A DNA stretch of 13,351 bases from Nitrospira sp. (GCA_024998705.1 JACOEF010000343.1:1-13351); one strand, 5' to 3'; positions 1 to 5,878 are shown, counted from the first letter of the stretch. Made by a program: numbers and translations. Notes: a model not told the origin generated them from the letters alone.

Positions 1-50
1 CAACTTCTCGGTAACAAACAACATCGGTGATGAGCCATCCAGAACCATGA

Positions 51-74
51 CTCTTATGCGGCCCGTCATAAGAG
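51..74. repeat. 8-bp perfect inverted repeat (CTCTTATG / CATAAGAG)
   Basis: CTCTTATG (51-58) and CATAAGAG (67-74) are perfect reverse complements around an 8-nt GC-rich spacer. They lie about 85 bp beyond the desaturase stop, in a relatively AT-rich stretch. No T-tract follows on either strand, so a standard intrinsic terminator is unlikely. A protein-binding dyad or a 3' hairpin of a transcript is possible. Apart from this I see nothing in 1-159; no convincing gene lies there. Confidence 0.45.
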
Positions 75-159
75 CACAATGCATCCTAACAGATGAATAG
101 GGGGATTGCTACACGATTAACCGACCAGGGAAAAATAGTTTCTCCCGATCGGGCACGGC

Positions 160-1029
160 TCAGTGACCGGATGAGGCGGTCCGGAGCGAGGAGGCGAGAC
201 CCAATTTCCATAAGGTGTAGATCAACCATTTCGACGGGTCAAAGTTATACCAGAGCGGCCCGTTGCGATAGTCGCTCGGATAGGTGTGGTGGTAGTTGTG
301 ATAGCCCTCGCCGCAGGTCAGCAGGGAAACAAACCAGGAGTTGCGGCTGGAATCGGCCGTCCCGTAAGGCTGATCGCCCCACAGGTGACAGACGGAGTTG
401 ATGCAGAAGGTGGAGTTCAGAACGGCAAAGGTGCGTCCGACGCCGGCCAGCATGAAGCCGCCGATTCCGCCCTTCCAGCCGTTATGCAAGAAGCCGACGA
501 CAAAGGGGATTGCCAGGCCGATGAGGACGATCACTGCATAGTAACGGTGTTGCCACATGGCGACTCGGTCCTGCATGACGCGGGAGCCGAATCGTTCGTC
601 GTTGCACGGCACCGGATTCAGCAGCCAACCACAATGGCTATACCAGAATCCCCGTTTGGCATTGTACGGATCAGCGGGATCGTCGCAGTGCGCATGGTGG
701 CGCAAATGGTCGGCGGTCCATTTCGCTCCCGAGTTTTGCAGCGCCCAGCCCCCCGCTACCAATAGACAGCCCTTCACCCAGTCGGGACATTCAAAACTGC
801 GATGAGTCAACAGCCGGTGGTAGCCCACGGTAATTCCCAGCCCGGTGACCACATAGAGGATGGCGAACATGGACCAATCCAACCAGGAGTAGCCATAGAT
901 CAGCCCATAGCCTGGGACTGCGATCACGGAACCTGCGATCACTGACCAGAATAAAAGGTAGGTCCAGAACTTATGATGAACCCGATGGACGATGTCGGTA
1001 GGAACCGGACTCGGGGCGATTTGTTGCAT
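160..1029 (-). CDS. Acyl-CoA/acyl-lipid delta-9-type fatty acid desaturase
   Basis: A membrane di-iron desaturase that introduces a cis double bond into saturated acyl chains using O2 and an electron donor. The 289-residue protein has the three histidine boxes of the stearoyl-CoA desaturase family: HRLLTH (71-76), HLRHH (108-112) and HNYHH (244-248). It also has the conserved NxxxH motif (N211-H215). Hydrophobic segments near 21-46, 52-68, 85-97 and 163-181 fit a four-helix membrane core. The start at 1029 is preferred over the in-frame upstream ATG at 1107. It begins the usual short polar N-terminus, and a promoter-like pair places transcription onset at about 1029. No Shine-Dalgarno sequence is visible at either start. 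The gene is divergent from the cysteine-rich protein gene. The exact substrate (CoA, ACP or lipid-bound chain) and regiospecificity cannot be read from sequence. The family call is very secure. Confidence 0.93.
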   Translation of the reverse strand: MQQIAPSPVPTDIVHRVHHKFWTYLLFWSVIAGSVIAVPGYGLIYGYSWLDWSMFAILYVVTGLGITVGYHRLLTHRSFECPDWVKGCLLVAGGWALQNSGAKWTADHLRHHAHCDDPADPYNAKRGFWYSHCGWLLNPVPCNDERFGSRVMQDRVAMWQHRYYAVIVLIGLAIPFVVGFLHNGWKGGIGGFMLAGVGRTFAVLNSTFCINSVCHLWGDQPYGTADSSRNSWFVSLLTCGEGYHNYHHTYPSDYRNGPLWYNFDPSKWLIYTLWKLGLASSLRTASSGH

Positions 1030-1035
1030 GTCGAT

Positions 1036-1064
1036 ACAATAGTCAAGCGTGCAGGTTTTCGCAA
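1036..1064 (-). promoter_or_regulatory. Putative sigma70 promoter of the desaturase (leaderless)
   Basis: Read on the minus strand, TTGCGA (1064-1059) and TATTGT (1041-1036) are separated by exactly 17 bp. Counting 7 nt past the -10 box puts +1 at about 1029, the A of the ATG. The mRNA would therefore be leaderless, which matches the absence of a Shine-Dalgarno sequence. Each hexamer matches consensus at 4 of 6 positions. This is an inference from sequence only. Confidence 0.5.
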
Positions 1065-1067
1065 GTG

Positions 1068-1097
1068 CCTGCCGAGTGCGGTTCCGTCTCCGGCAGG
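1068..1097. repeat. 7-bp inverted repeat upstream of the desaturase promoter
   Basis: CCTGCCG (1068-1074) and CGGCAGG (1091-1097) are perfect reverse complements separated by 16 nt. They lie just upstream of the proposed desaturase -35 box. That position suits an activator or repressor site better than an RNA structure, because this stretch would not be transcribed from the predicted start. No regulator can be named. Confidence 0.35.
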
Positions 1098-1152
1098 GAG
1101 GCGTCAACGGTTCAGTTGCAGATGCGTTGAGTGCTTGTGTCAGGGCATCGAC

Positions 1153-1173
1153 TTCGCGCGGAGTCCTCGCGAA
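1153..1173. promoter_or_regulatory. Dyad TTCGCG-N9-CGCGAA, possible operator
   Basis: TTCGCG (1153-1158) and CGCGAA (1168-1173) form a perfect 6-bp dyad with half-sites 15 bp centre to centre. It lies in the 197-bp divergent region, about 54 bp before the cysteine-rich protein start. It could be an operator or a small hairpin in that gene's leader. The motif is short and GC-rich, so chance is a real alternative. No strong promoter for the plus-strand gene was recognised here. Confidence 0.3.
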
Positions 1174-1226
1174 TGCAGGGCGGGAAGAGCGTCGGGGAGA
1201 TCATTCATCTTTGGAAGGAGGGTGGT

Positions 1227-1586
1227 ATGCGTACAGAGATTGGGCTTTGGAGAACGGCTCGGGGGATTGTGCTCTGGAGTGGTGTGATCGTCGGGGCATG
1301 GGGAATGTGTGACCCCACCTGGGCCGCGCCTGAATCGTCCCCTCCATCGGAGCAGGATCAGCCGGCCGCGCCGCCTGAGTCCTCGAGTAGTCCTAGGAAA
1401 GGGGCTGGGGCGAGAGGATTTGGGAACCATCCGATAGGGAAGGCCTGCGCGGAGGATGTCAAAACACTCTGCTCGGGCGTGAAACCGGGAGAAGGTCGGA
1501 TCATTCAGTGCCTGAAAGAGCATCGGCAGGAAGTCTCCCCATCCTGCTCCGAGATGATGCAGCAACGGGGCAAGCGTCGGCAATAA
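1227..1586 (+). CDS. Secreted GLG1-type cysteine-rich repeat protein
   Basis: A 119-residue exported protein of unknown function. Residues 1-34 look like a Sec signal peptide: a basic N-region (R2, R9, R12), a hydrophobic core around 13-26, and an alanine cleavage region at TWAA (31-34). Next is a Pro/Ser/Glu-rich linker (35-57). One cysteine-rich repeat follows, of the kind found in Golgi GLG1 and many bacterial periplasmic proteins, with C74-x7-C82-x12-C95-x11-C107. It includes the characteristic EDVKTLC and PGEGRIIQCLKEH segments. The four regularly spaced cysteines probably form two disulfides in the periplasm. The start is set by a strong Shine-Dalgarno sequence, GGAAGGAGGG (1213-1222), 4 nt before the ATG. 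The upstream in-frame ATG at 1131 would bury the signal peptide and lacks such a site. C28 does not sit in a good lipobox, so a lipoprotein is unlikely. Confidence 0.8.
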   Translation: MRTEIGLWRTARGIVLWSGVIVGAWGMCDPTWAAPESSPPSEQDQPAAPPESSSSPRKGAGARGFGNHPIGKACAEDVKTLCSGVKPGEGRIIQCLKEHRQEVSPSCSEMMQQRGKRRQ

Positions 1587-1590
1587 TCCT

Positions 1591-1633
1591 CGACCCGGGC
1601 TGAGTGGTGTAGAGGTTCACGCCCGGGCGTCGA
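1591..1633 (+). terminator. Possible weak terminator hairpin after the cysteine-rich protein gene
   Basis: CCCGGGC (1594-1600) can pair with GCCCGGG (1621-1627). CGA (1591-1593) can pair with TCG (1630-1632) across a 2-nt bulge, leaving a 20-nt loop. The stem starts just after the stop codon. The nearest T-rich stretch (about 1656-1675) is some 25 nt further on, so it is not a textbook intrinsic terminator. Confidence 0.25.
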
Positions 1634-1689
1634 ATCGCTCACGTCCCGGCCGGTTCGTTTTCTTAATTTGTTTTTCGAACCGACCCAGG

Positions 1690-1703
1690 TGCGATACAGT
1701 GGC
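1690..1703 (+). promoter_or_regulatory. TGCGATACAGT promoter-like -10 region of pilZ-1
   Basis: TGCGATACAGT (1690-1700) contains a TACAGT -10 candidate at 1695-1700. Transcription would start near 1707, leaving a leader of about 21 nt that contains the Shine-Dalgarno sequence at 1716-1722. No good -35 box sits at the right distance. Closely similar sequences precede pilZ-2 (3337-3347) and, on the minus strand, the GAF-PilB gene (10283-10273). Confidence 0.4.
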
Positions 1704-1727
1704 CATATTACATACGGAGGGGTACGT

Positions 1728-2108
1728 ATGGATGCCACTGCGGGACAGGAAAAGTTCTCCGTCGATCTGCGGCAACCCCCGCGCTTGCGCGTTCCGGCAC
1801 CGTTCGTGTGTTCCTTCTCCCGGCTCGGTTTGGCCAAATGGCTTGGCCGCGGGGGCGACGGCATCGGAGTCGTCTTCGATGTGTCGATGCGAGGGGCCAA
1901 AGTGATGAGCGAGGCCGGTATTCAGCGCGGCGATCGGGTGTCGGTGACGCTCTCTCTCCCCAATCAGGTGTCGCCGATGACGGTGGCGGAAGCGACGGTG
2001 CGCTGGGAGAGGGAGCAGGTCTACGGACTCGAGTTTGTCGATCTGTCCCCGGTGGCCGAGATGCGCCTGCGAAAGTTCATGACGATCGCGACGACACCGG
2101 CCTCCTAG
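1728..2108 (+). CDS. Single-domain PilZ protein (pilZ-1)
   Basis: A predicted cytoplasmic c-di-GMP receptor of 126 residues. Both ligand-binding elements of the PilZ fold are present: R15-QPP-R19 near the N-terminus (RxxxR) and D51-V-S53-x-x-G56 (D/NxSxxG). Further on is the VRW (91-93) and GLEF (100-103) strand pattern shared with the two other PilZ proteins in this window. An insertion around residues 30-48 lies between the two motifs. The start at 1728 has GGAGGGG (1716-1722) at 5-nt spacing. An in-frame TTG at 1668 would add 20 residues but lies upstream of the proposed promoter. The small size and absence of an output domain suggest it acts by binding a partner protein. The partner is unknown; the acyltransferase is the next gene downstream. 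Confidence 0.85.
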   Translation: MDATAGQEKFSVDLRQPPRLRVPAPFVCSFSRLGLAKWLGRGGDGIGVVFDVSMRGAKVMSEAGIQRGDRVSVTLSLPNQVSPMTVAEATVRWEREQVYGLEFVDLSPVAEMRLRKFMTIATTPAS

Positions 2109-2116
2109 CCGCGCTC

Positions 2117-2137
2117 CCGGCCGGCACTGGCCGGTTT
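2117..2137 (+). terminator. Possible intrinsic terminator after pilZ-1
   Basis: CCGGCC (2117-2122) and GGCCGG (2129-2134) form a perfect 6-bp GC stem with a 6-nt loop, 8 nt past the pilZ-1 stop. Only TTTC follows, so the U-tract is poor. It would separate pilZ-1 from the acyltransferase, which has its own promoter-like pair. Confidence 0.4.
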
Positions 2138-2261
2138 CAATCGTATTGCCGTGCCTGTGCGTGACTGCGTGTATCTTCATCGCTCCGTTCCCGCCGGTCC
2201 GCCGATGCATCTCAACCTGTTCCTGCCGCTTGTGTCGGAGTTAACCGCTACAGCTTCGAGA

Positions 2262-2290
2262 TTGCGCTCGCCGCGCCGTTTCCCTACAAT
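2262..2290 (+). promoter_or_regulatory. Putative sigma70 promoter of the acyltransferase
   Basis: TTGCGC (2262-2267) and TACAAT (2285-2290) are 17 bp apart. The predicted +1 near 2297 leaves a leader of only about 11 nt before the ATG at 2308, and no Shine-Dalgarno sequence is present. The sequence around the -10 box (TTTCCCTACAAT) is nearly identical to that of the mlaE promoter (TTCCCCTACAAT, 4284-4295). Confidence 0.6.
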
Positions 2291-2307
2291 GGCTTCCCCA
2301 TTCGGCC

Positions 2308-3246
2308 ATGTCCAGTACGAATACACGAAAGAAGCGGCCCCGGCCGCATAGTTCTTATCACCCGCTCTATTGGCCCACCTGGGTCGGTCTCGGCTTGTTC
2401 CGCTTGCTGTCCATGCTTCCCTATCGATGGCAGCTCGCGTTTGGGCGACAGTGTGGGCGCCTGTTACATGGGCTCCTGACCAAGCGGCGCGATATTGTGC
2501 GGGTAAACTTGGCGGTGTGTTTTCCCCAGCAATCATCAGCCGAGCGGAATCAGGTTGCCCTGCATTGCTTCGAGTCGATGGGGATGGGTGTGTTGGAGAT
2601 CGCCATGGCCTGGTGGGCGAAGGATCCCCGCACCTATTGTGAATGTACGATCAAGGGGTTGGAGCATATTCATGAGGCCCTCCGCTTGGGCCGGGGCGTG
2701 TTGCTCTGCGGCGCCCATTTGCATGCGGCGGAACTAGCCGGTCGGTTTATGGCGTTGGAGCAGCCGGTGGCGATCGTGTACCGACCCCAAAACGATGTGG
2801 TGGCGGAAACCGTCGCGAATCGATGCCGGAGCCGGTACTATTCGGAGTTGATCCAGCATCGGGATATGCGAGGGATCCTGCGGGCGTTAGCCAAAAACCA
2901 AGTGGTGTGGTATGCGCCCGATATCGATGCGGGTTCGAAACGGAGCGTGTTTGCCCCATTCTTTGGCGTGCAGGCCGCGTCATTGACTGCCACCTCGCGG
3001 TTGGCAAAGGTGAGCGGGGCTGCGGTGGTGCCCTGCTTTTACTACCGCAGAGCCGATCGATCGGGCTATGACATTGAGGTGGGGAAAGCCCTCGACCACT
3101 TCCCGTCCGGTGACATGGTTTCGGACGCCGCACGAATCAACCGGTTGATCGAGGGCGCCGTTCTTCGAGTGCCGGAACAATACTTTTGGCAGCACCGCCG
3201 GTTCAAGAGCCGTCCCCCCGGTGAACCACCCATCTATCAGCGGTGA
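2308..3246 (+). CDS. LpxL/HtrB-family lysophospholipid (lipid A-type) acyltransferase
   Basis: A membrane-associated acyltransferase of the lipid A late-acyltransferase family, which transfers an acyl chain from acyl-ACP to a lipid A precursor or related glycolipid at the inner membrane. The 312-residue length is typical. The catalytic H-x4-E motif is H137-LHAA-E142. Other family hallmarks are the YRP segment (158-160), YAPDID (202-207) in place of the usual YAPDxDYG, FFG (218-220) and the C-terminal PEQYFWQHRRFKSRP (289-303). A hydrophobic stretch at about 24-38 could anchor the N-terminus after a basic start (RKKRPR). The start is fixed by the promoter position and family length; no Shine-Dalgarno sequence is visible. 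The gene stands alone between two PilZ genes. Other lipid A genes are absent here, so the acceptor could be lipid A or another lipid such as ornithine or glycolipid. Confidence 0.88.
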   Translation: MSSTNTRKKRPRPHSSYHPLYWPTWVGLGLFRLLSMLPYRWQLAFGRQCGRLLHGLLTKRRDIVRVNLAVCFPQQSSAERNQVALHCFESMGMGVLEIAMAWWAKDPRTYCECTIKGLEHIHEALRLGRGVLLCGAHLHAAELAGRFMALEQPVAIVYRPQNDVVAETVANRCRSRYYSELIQHRDMRGILRALAKNQVVWYAPDIDAGSKRSVFAPFFGVQAASLTATSRLAKVSGAAVVPCFYYRRADRSGYDIEVGKALDHFPSGDMVSDAARINRLIEGAVLRVPEQYFWQHRRFKSRPPGEPPIYQR

Positions 3247-3336
3247 CCCGTCGTTTTGCACCTCCAAGGCGTAGTCCTACGTATGGGGTGGAAGCTGCGG
3301 CGAAATCATGGGAAAGATTCGGCGTTTCCTGCCTCG

Positions 3337-3350
3337 TGCGATATACTGAC
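3337..3350 (+). promoter_or_regulatory. TGCGATATACT promoter-like -10 region of pilZ-2
   Basis: TGCGATATACT (3337-3347) holds TATACT at 3342-3347, a good -10 box. The predicted +1 near 3354 gives a leader of about 23 nt to the ATG at 3377. The -35 region is weak (TTCGGC, 3318-3323, 18-bp spacer). The sequence parallels the elements before pilZ-1 and the GAF-PilB gene. Confidence 0.45.
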
Positions 3351-3376
3351 CCTGGCTGGCTTTCGCGTACGCATGC

Positions 3377-3766
3377 ATGATTCGCTCTGCCATGGATCAA
3401 ACGCACAAGGTTTCTTCCCCTCGCATTGAACTGCGGAAGCACCCACGGTGCGCCGTGCGCCCGTCATGCGTGCTGTCCCTTGCGCCCTTTGCGCCGACCC
3501 TCAGTTTTGGTGGCGATGTGGACGGTGAAGGTGTCGTCCTCAACCTCTCCCAATGTGGGTGCAAGATTAACAGCGAGGCCGGTGTGCAGGTGGGCGATGC
3601 CATGTCGTTGATCGTTCTGTTGCCGGGAGAGATCTGCCCGACGATGATTGATTTGGCGTTGGTCCGGTGGGAGAACGACAAGTGTTTTGGGGTGGAGTTT
3701 GTAGCCATGGGCCCAGGTGAGTTCAAGCGAATTTGTCAGTTTCTCGCGACCAGCGCACCCGAGTAG
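3377..3766 (+). CDS. Single-domain PilZ protein (pilZ-2)
   Basis: A predicted c-di-GMP-binding protein of 129 residues, related to pilZ-1. It has R20-KHP-R24 (RxxxR) and N56-L-S58-x-x-G61 (NxSxxG). The following segment SEAGVQVGD (66-74) is nearly the same as SEAGIQRGD in pilZ-1, and VRW (96-98) and FGVEF (104-108) are conserved. There are no membrane segments, signal peptide or second domain. Neither the ATG at 3377 nor the in-frame ATG at 3392 has a clear Shine-Dalgarno sequence; the first is used here, and the second would give 124 residues starting MDQTHK. It has its own promoter-like element and is followed at 58 nt by pilZ-3, so the two are probably co-transcribed. Confidence 0.84.
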   Translation: MIRSAMDQTHKVSSPRIELRKHPRCAVRPSCVLSLAPFAPTLSFGGDVDGEGVVLNLSQCGCKINSEAGVQVGDAMSLIVLLPGEICPTMIDLALVRWENDKCFGVEFVAMGPGEFKRICQFLATSAPE

Positions 3767-3824
3767 ATCCGAGGATCGATCCGGATGATGCCGGCATGAA
3801 GGATGGGTGGAGAAGGGAGTGCCT

Positions 3825-4157
3825 GTGGAGGATACAAAAACATTACGCAAGTCGCGTCGAGTGGCCACCGACTGTCGCCTGGAATTCCTCGGCGAGGATG
3901 AGGTGGATGGAGAGGCCGAGCTCCTGGACCTCTCCTGTACCGGTTGTATGGCGAAGTCGAACAGTCTGATGCAACCGGGATTTCGCATGAAAGTGTCCGT
4001 GTTCTTGTCGGATGGGCATGAGTGGCCGATTCGTGTGGAGGAGGCGGTCGTTCGTTGGGCGCGGGGTGGGGAGTTCGGCCTGGAGTTCCTCAGTATGCGT
4101 CCCCCGCAGCTCCAGCGTATTCAGCAGTACATCATCAAGACCAGGCCCGTGTCATAA
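3825..4157 (+). CDS. Single-domain PilZ protein (pilZ-3)
   Basis: Third PilZ paralogue, 110 residues with this start. R8-KSR-R12 gives the RxxxR motif and D35-L-S37-x-x-G40 the DxSxxG motif. The VRW (76-78) and FGLEF (84-88) pattern is shared with its neighbours, but the middle diverges more than between the first two copies. The start is uncertain. GTG at 3825 has GGGAG (3815-3819) at 5 nt and is preferred; in-frame GTG codons at 3819 and 3807 are alternatives adding 2 or 6 residues. It probably forms a two-gene unit with pilZ-2. It lacks any output domain, so it presumably signals through protein contact. Confidence 0.8.
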   Translation: MEDTKTLRKSRRVATDCRLEFLGEDEVDGEAELLDLSCTGCMAKSNSLMQPGFRMKVSVFLSDGHEWPIRVEEAVVRWARGGEFGLEFLSMRPPQLQRIQQYIIKTRPVS

Positions 4158-4265
4158 CCGTCTCTCCGCCCTCGCCCCTCCTCCAGTCGGCCTCAGGCCT
4201 CGTCTCCCGGACGTGCGTCTCCCGTGCTGCCAGGCACTAGGCTCCCTCTCGGCGGGCCGGCCTCA

Positions 4266-4295
4266 TTGCATTGCTTCCGATGCTTCCCCTACAAT
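4266..4295 (+). promoter_or_regulatory. Putative sigma70 promoter of the Mla operon
   Basis: TTGCAT (4266-4271) and TACAAT (4290-4295) are 18 bp apart, with predicted +1 near 4302 and a leader of about 69 nt before the mlaE ATG. The 12 bp ending in the -10 box match those of the acyltransferase promoter at 11 positions. The rest of the 213-bp gap after pilZ-3 holds a CGTCTCCCG direct repeat (4201-4209, 4216-4224) and no convincing terminator. Confidence 0.6.
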
Positions 4296-4370
4296 TTCCC
4301 CCGAAACCAAGGCGTTCGTCTGCCACATCAGGCTGATACCTCGCCTGCAGGAAGGGGCAGCACACAACAC

Positions 4371-5150
4371 ATGATCGAGTGGGTCGGGCGCAAGACCATC
4401 GCGGGTTATGCGTACTTGGCGTCGCTGGCTACGCTCTTCACGCAAGCGGTGTTGGATCTGGTGCTGCCGACGCAGCAAGGACGTCGAGATACGCTATGGG
4501 TGATCGTTCGGCAGGTTCTGTTCACCGGGGTGGATGCCTTACCGGTGACGACCGTGATCGCGCTCCTGCTCGGCATCATCATTGTGACCCAGGCAGGGAC
4601 GCAACTGCCCAGGCTTGGGGCCGGCGGGTTGGTCGGCGGCATTATCGTCGTGACCGTGGTTCGTGAACTGGGTCCGTTGATCACGGCTTTCATTGTGGTC
4701 GGCCGGTCCGGGACGGCCATCGCCGCCGAGTTGGGTAATATGTCCGTGACACGCGAGGTGGTGGCGCTCCGGCTCATGGGCATTTCGATCAGCCGATTTG
4801 TCATCATGCCCCGGATGGTCGGCATGGTGCTTTCGATGCTCTGTCTGACTCTGTATTTTGATGTGGTGGCGGTGTTGGGCGGCTACCTGGTCGCGGATGC
4901 CCAGCTGACCATCCCGTTTTATGCCTTCGTGGAGAGTATCACCAAAGCGTTGTCGACGACGGATGTGGTGATGACCGCCATCAAAGCCTTATCGTTCGGG
5001 TCGGCCGTGGCGGCCGTCTGCTGTTACCACGGCCTGGCGGTGCGGTCCTCGTTCACCGAAGTGCCGCAGCAAACGACCCGGGCGGTGATCAATTCATTCG
5101 TCCTCTGCCTGTTGATCGATGTCGCTGTCACGGTGCCGTTGTATGTATGA
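4371..5150 (+). CDS. mlaE: MlaE-family ABC transporter permease
   Basis: The inner-membrane permease subunit of an MCE/Mla-type transporter, which moves phospholipids between the inner membrane and the MCE protein. The 259-residue length matches MlaE. The family's most conserved stretch, RELGPLITAFIVVGRSGTAI, lies at about 98-117, followed by AAELG and the VTREVVALRLMG segment. Multiple hydrophobic helices lie near 60-75, 84-97, 147-170 and 236-259. The start at 4371 is chosen because the next in-frame ATG upstream (4224) lies before the proposed promoter and would add a non-family N-terminus. A GGAAGGGG (4350-4357) precedes it at a rather long 13 nt. The stop overlaps the next gene as ATGA. 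It heads the operon mlaE-mlaF-mlaD-TPR lipoprotein. Confidence 0.92.
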   Translation: MIEWVGRKTIAGYAYLASLATLFTQAVLDLVLPTQQGRRDTLWVIVRQVLFTGVDALPVTTVIALLLGIIIVTQAGTQLPRLGAGGLVGGIIVVTVVRELGPLITAFIVVGRSGTAIAAELGNMSVTREVVALRLMGISISRFVIMPRMVGMVLSMLCLTLYFDVVAVLGGYLVADAQLTIPFYAFVESITKALSTTDVVMTAIKALSFGSAVAAVCCYHGLAVRSSFTEVPQQTTRAVINSFVLCLLIDVAVTVPLYV

Positions 5151-5878
5151 GTGAGGCACCCCTTGTTTTCGAGCAGGTCCGTACGCCGATGTCCGGGAGC
5201 CCTCACCACTTGGAGGCGGATCTGAGCATTGTCGCGGGGCAGTTCGTGGCGGTGGTGGGCCCGAGTCGTTCGGGAAAAAGTCTGATTATTGAGCTTGCGG
5301 CAGGATTGGTCCGACCGGAAGCCGGCCGGGTGATGCTATTGGGCCAGGACTGGAGTCACGCGGCGGAGCGTGAAGAGAGTCCCTTGCGGATTCGAGTGGG
5401 GACTGTCCTTCAACAGCCGGGCTTGTTGAGCAATATGACGGTGTTCAACAATGTCCTGCTGCCGCTCCGGTACCATCGTGGAGCCATGCCTGATCGTGAT
5501 CGGGCCCAGGTTGTGATGGCGGAGTTGGAGCGATTGGGGTTGGGCGCGCTACGGGATCGGTTTCCGGCTGAACTCAATCACGGTGAAGTGCGCAGGGCGG
5601 CTATTGCGCGTGCCTTAATATTGGATCCCGAGGTCCTGCTGCTGGATGATCCTGTCGCCGGCTTGGACGCGGAGCTGGTGGTGGTGCTCAAGCGTTACCT
5701 CGAAGCACGCAGGGCCCGCCATGCTCTGACGATCGTGGCGGCGTTGCGTGCCTCGTCGCCGTTCATGGAGGATGTCGATCGGCTGCTCGTGCTGCGTGAC
5801 GGCCGAGTCGTGGCCGATGGGACGCGCGAGGCGGTGCTCGGCGCCGTTTCTGATACGCTCAGAATGTATGTGGCATAG
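5147..5878 (+). CDS. mlaF: MlaF-like ABC transporter ATPase with degenerate catalytic motifs
   Basis: The predicted cytoplasmic ATPase partner of MlaE, 243 residues. Walker A is intact (G38-PSRSG-K44-S45), as are Q-loop Q89, Walker B aspartate D167 and D-loop D174. Three other positions deviate. The signature is LNHGE (143-147) instead of LSGGx. The catalytic glutamate after Walker B is D168 (LLLDDP). A gap-free alignment of the H-loop puts R201 where the switch histidine belongs. All three are in clean reading frame within a full-length protein, so this is divergence, not decay by frameshift. ATP binding is likely retained, but hydrolysis may be slow, or need a partner. Translation appears coupled to mlaE through the ATGA overlap; no separate Shine-Dalgarno sequence is seen. 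The subfamily name rests mainly on the neighbours. Confidence 0.88.
   Translation: MSEAPLVFEQVRTPMSGSPHHLEADLSIVAGQFVAVVGPSRSGKSLIIELAAGLVRPEAGRVMLLGQDWSHAAEREESPLRIRVGTVLQQPGLLSNMTVFNNVLLPLRYHRGAMPDRDRAQVVMAELERLGLGALRDRFPAELNHGEVRRAAIARALILDPEVLLLDDPVAGLDAELVVVLKRYLEARRARHALTIVAALRASSPFMEDVDRLLVLRDGRVVADGTREAVLGAVSDTLRMYVA

Noticed and set aside
144..153. CCCGATCGGG palindrome just after the desaturase stop, followed on the minus strand by a T-rich stretch, as a terminator
   Set aside because: A real stem would be only 3 bp with a 4-nt loop, too weak to support the call.
1051..1097. Mutually exclusive hairpins (CCTGC pairing with GCAGG at 1051-1055 or at 1093-1097), considered as a leader RNA switch for the desaturase
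   Set aside because: The predicted desaturase transcription start is at about 1029, so the region would be upstream of the promoter and not transcribed with that gene.
1030..1107. Longer desaturase start adding 26 residues (ATG at 1107)
   Set aside because: The extra residues look non-family, no Shine-Dalgarno sequence precedes them, and the extension overlaps the likely promoter.
1619..1630. 12-bp perfect palindrome ACGCCCGGGCGT
   Set aside because: It is a simple GC palindrome overlapping the weak hairpin after the cysteine-rich gene, with no second copy or promoter context pointing to an operator.
4201..4224. Direct repeat CGTCTCCCG (two copies, 15 bp apart)
   Set aside because: Only two short copies, upstream of the mlaE -35 box, with no further copies elsewhere that I could see; probably chance.
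4224..4370. Longer MlaE start adding 49 residues
   Set aside because: It lies upstream of the TTGCAT-N18-TACAAT promoter, and the extension has no similarity to MlaE N-termini.
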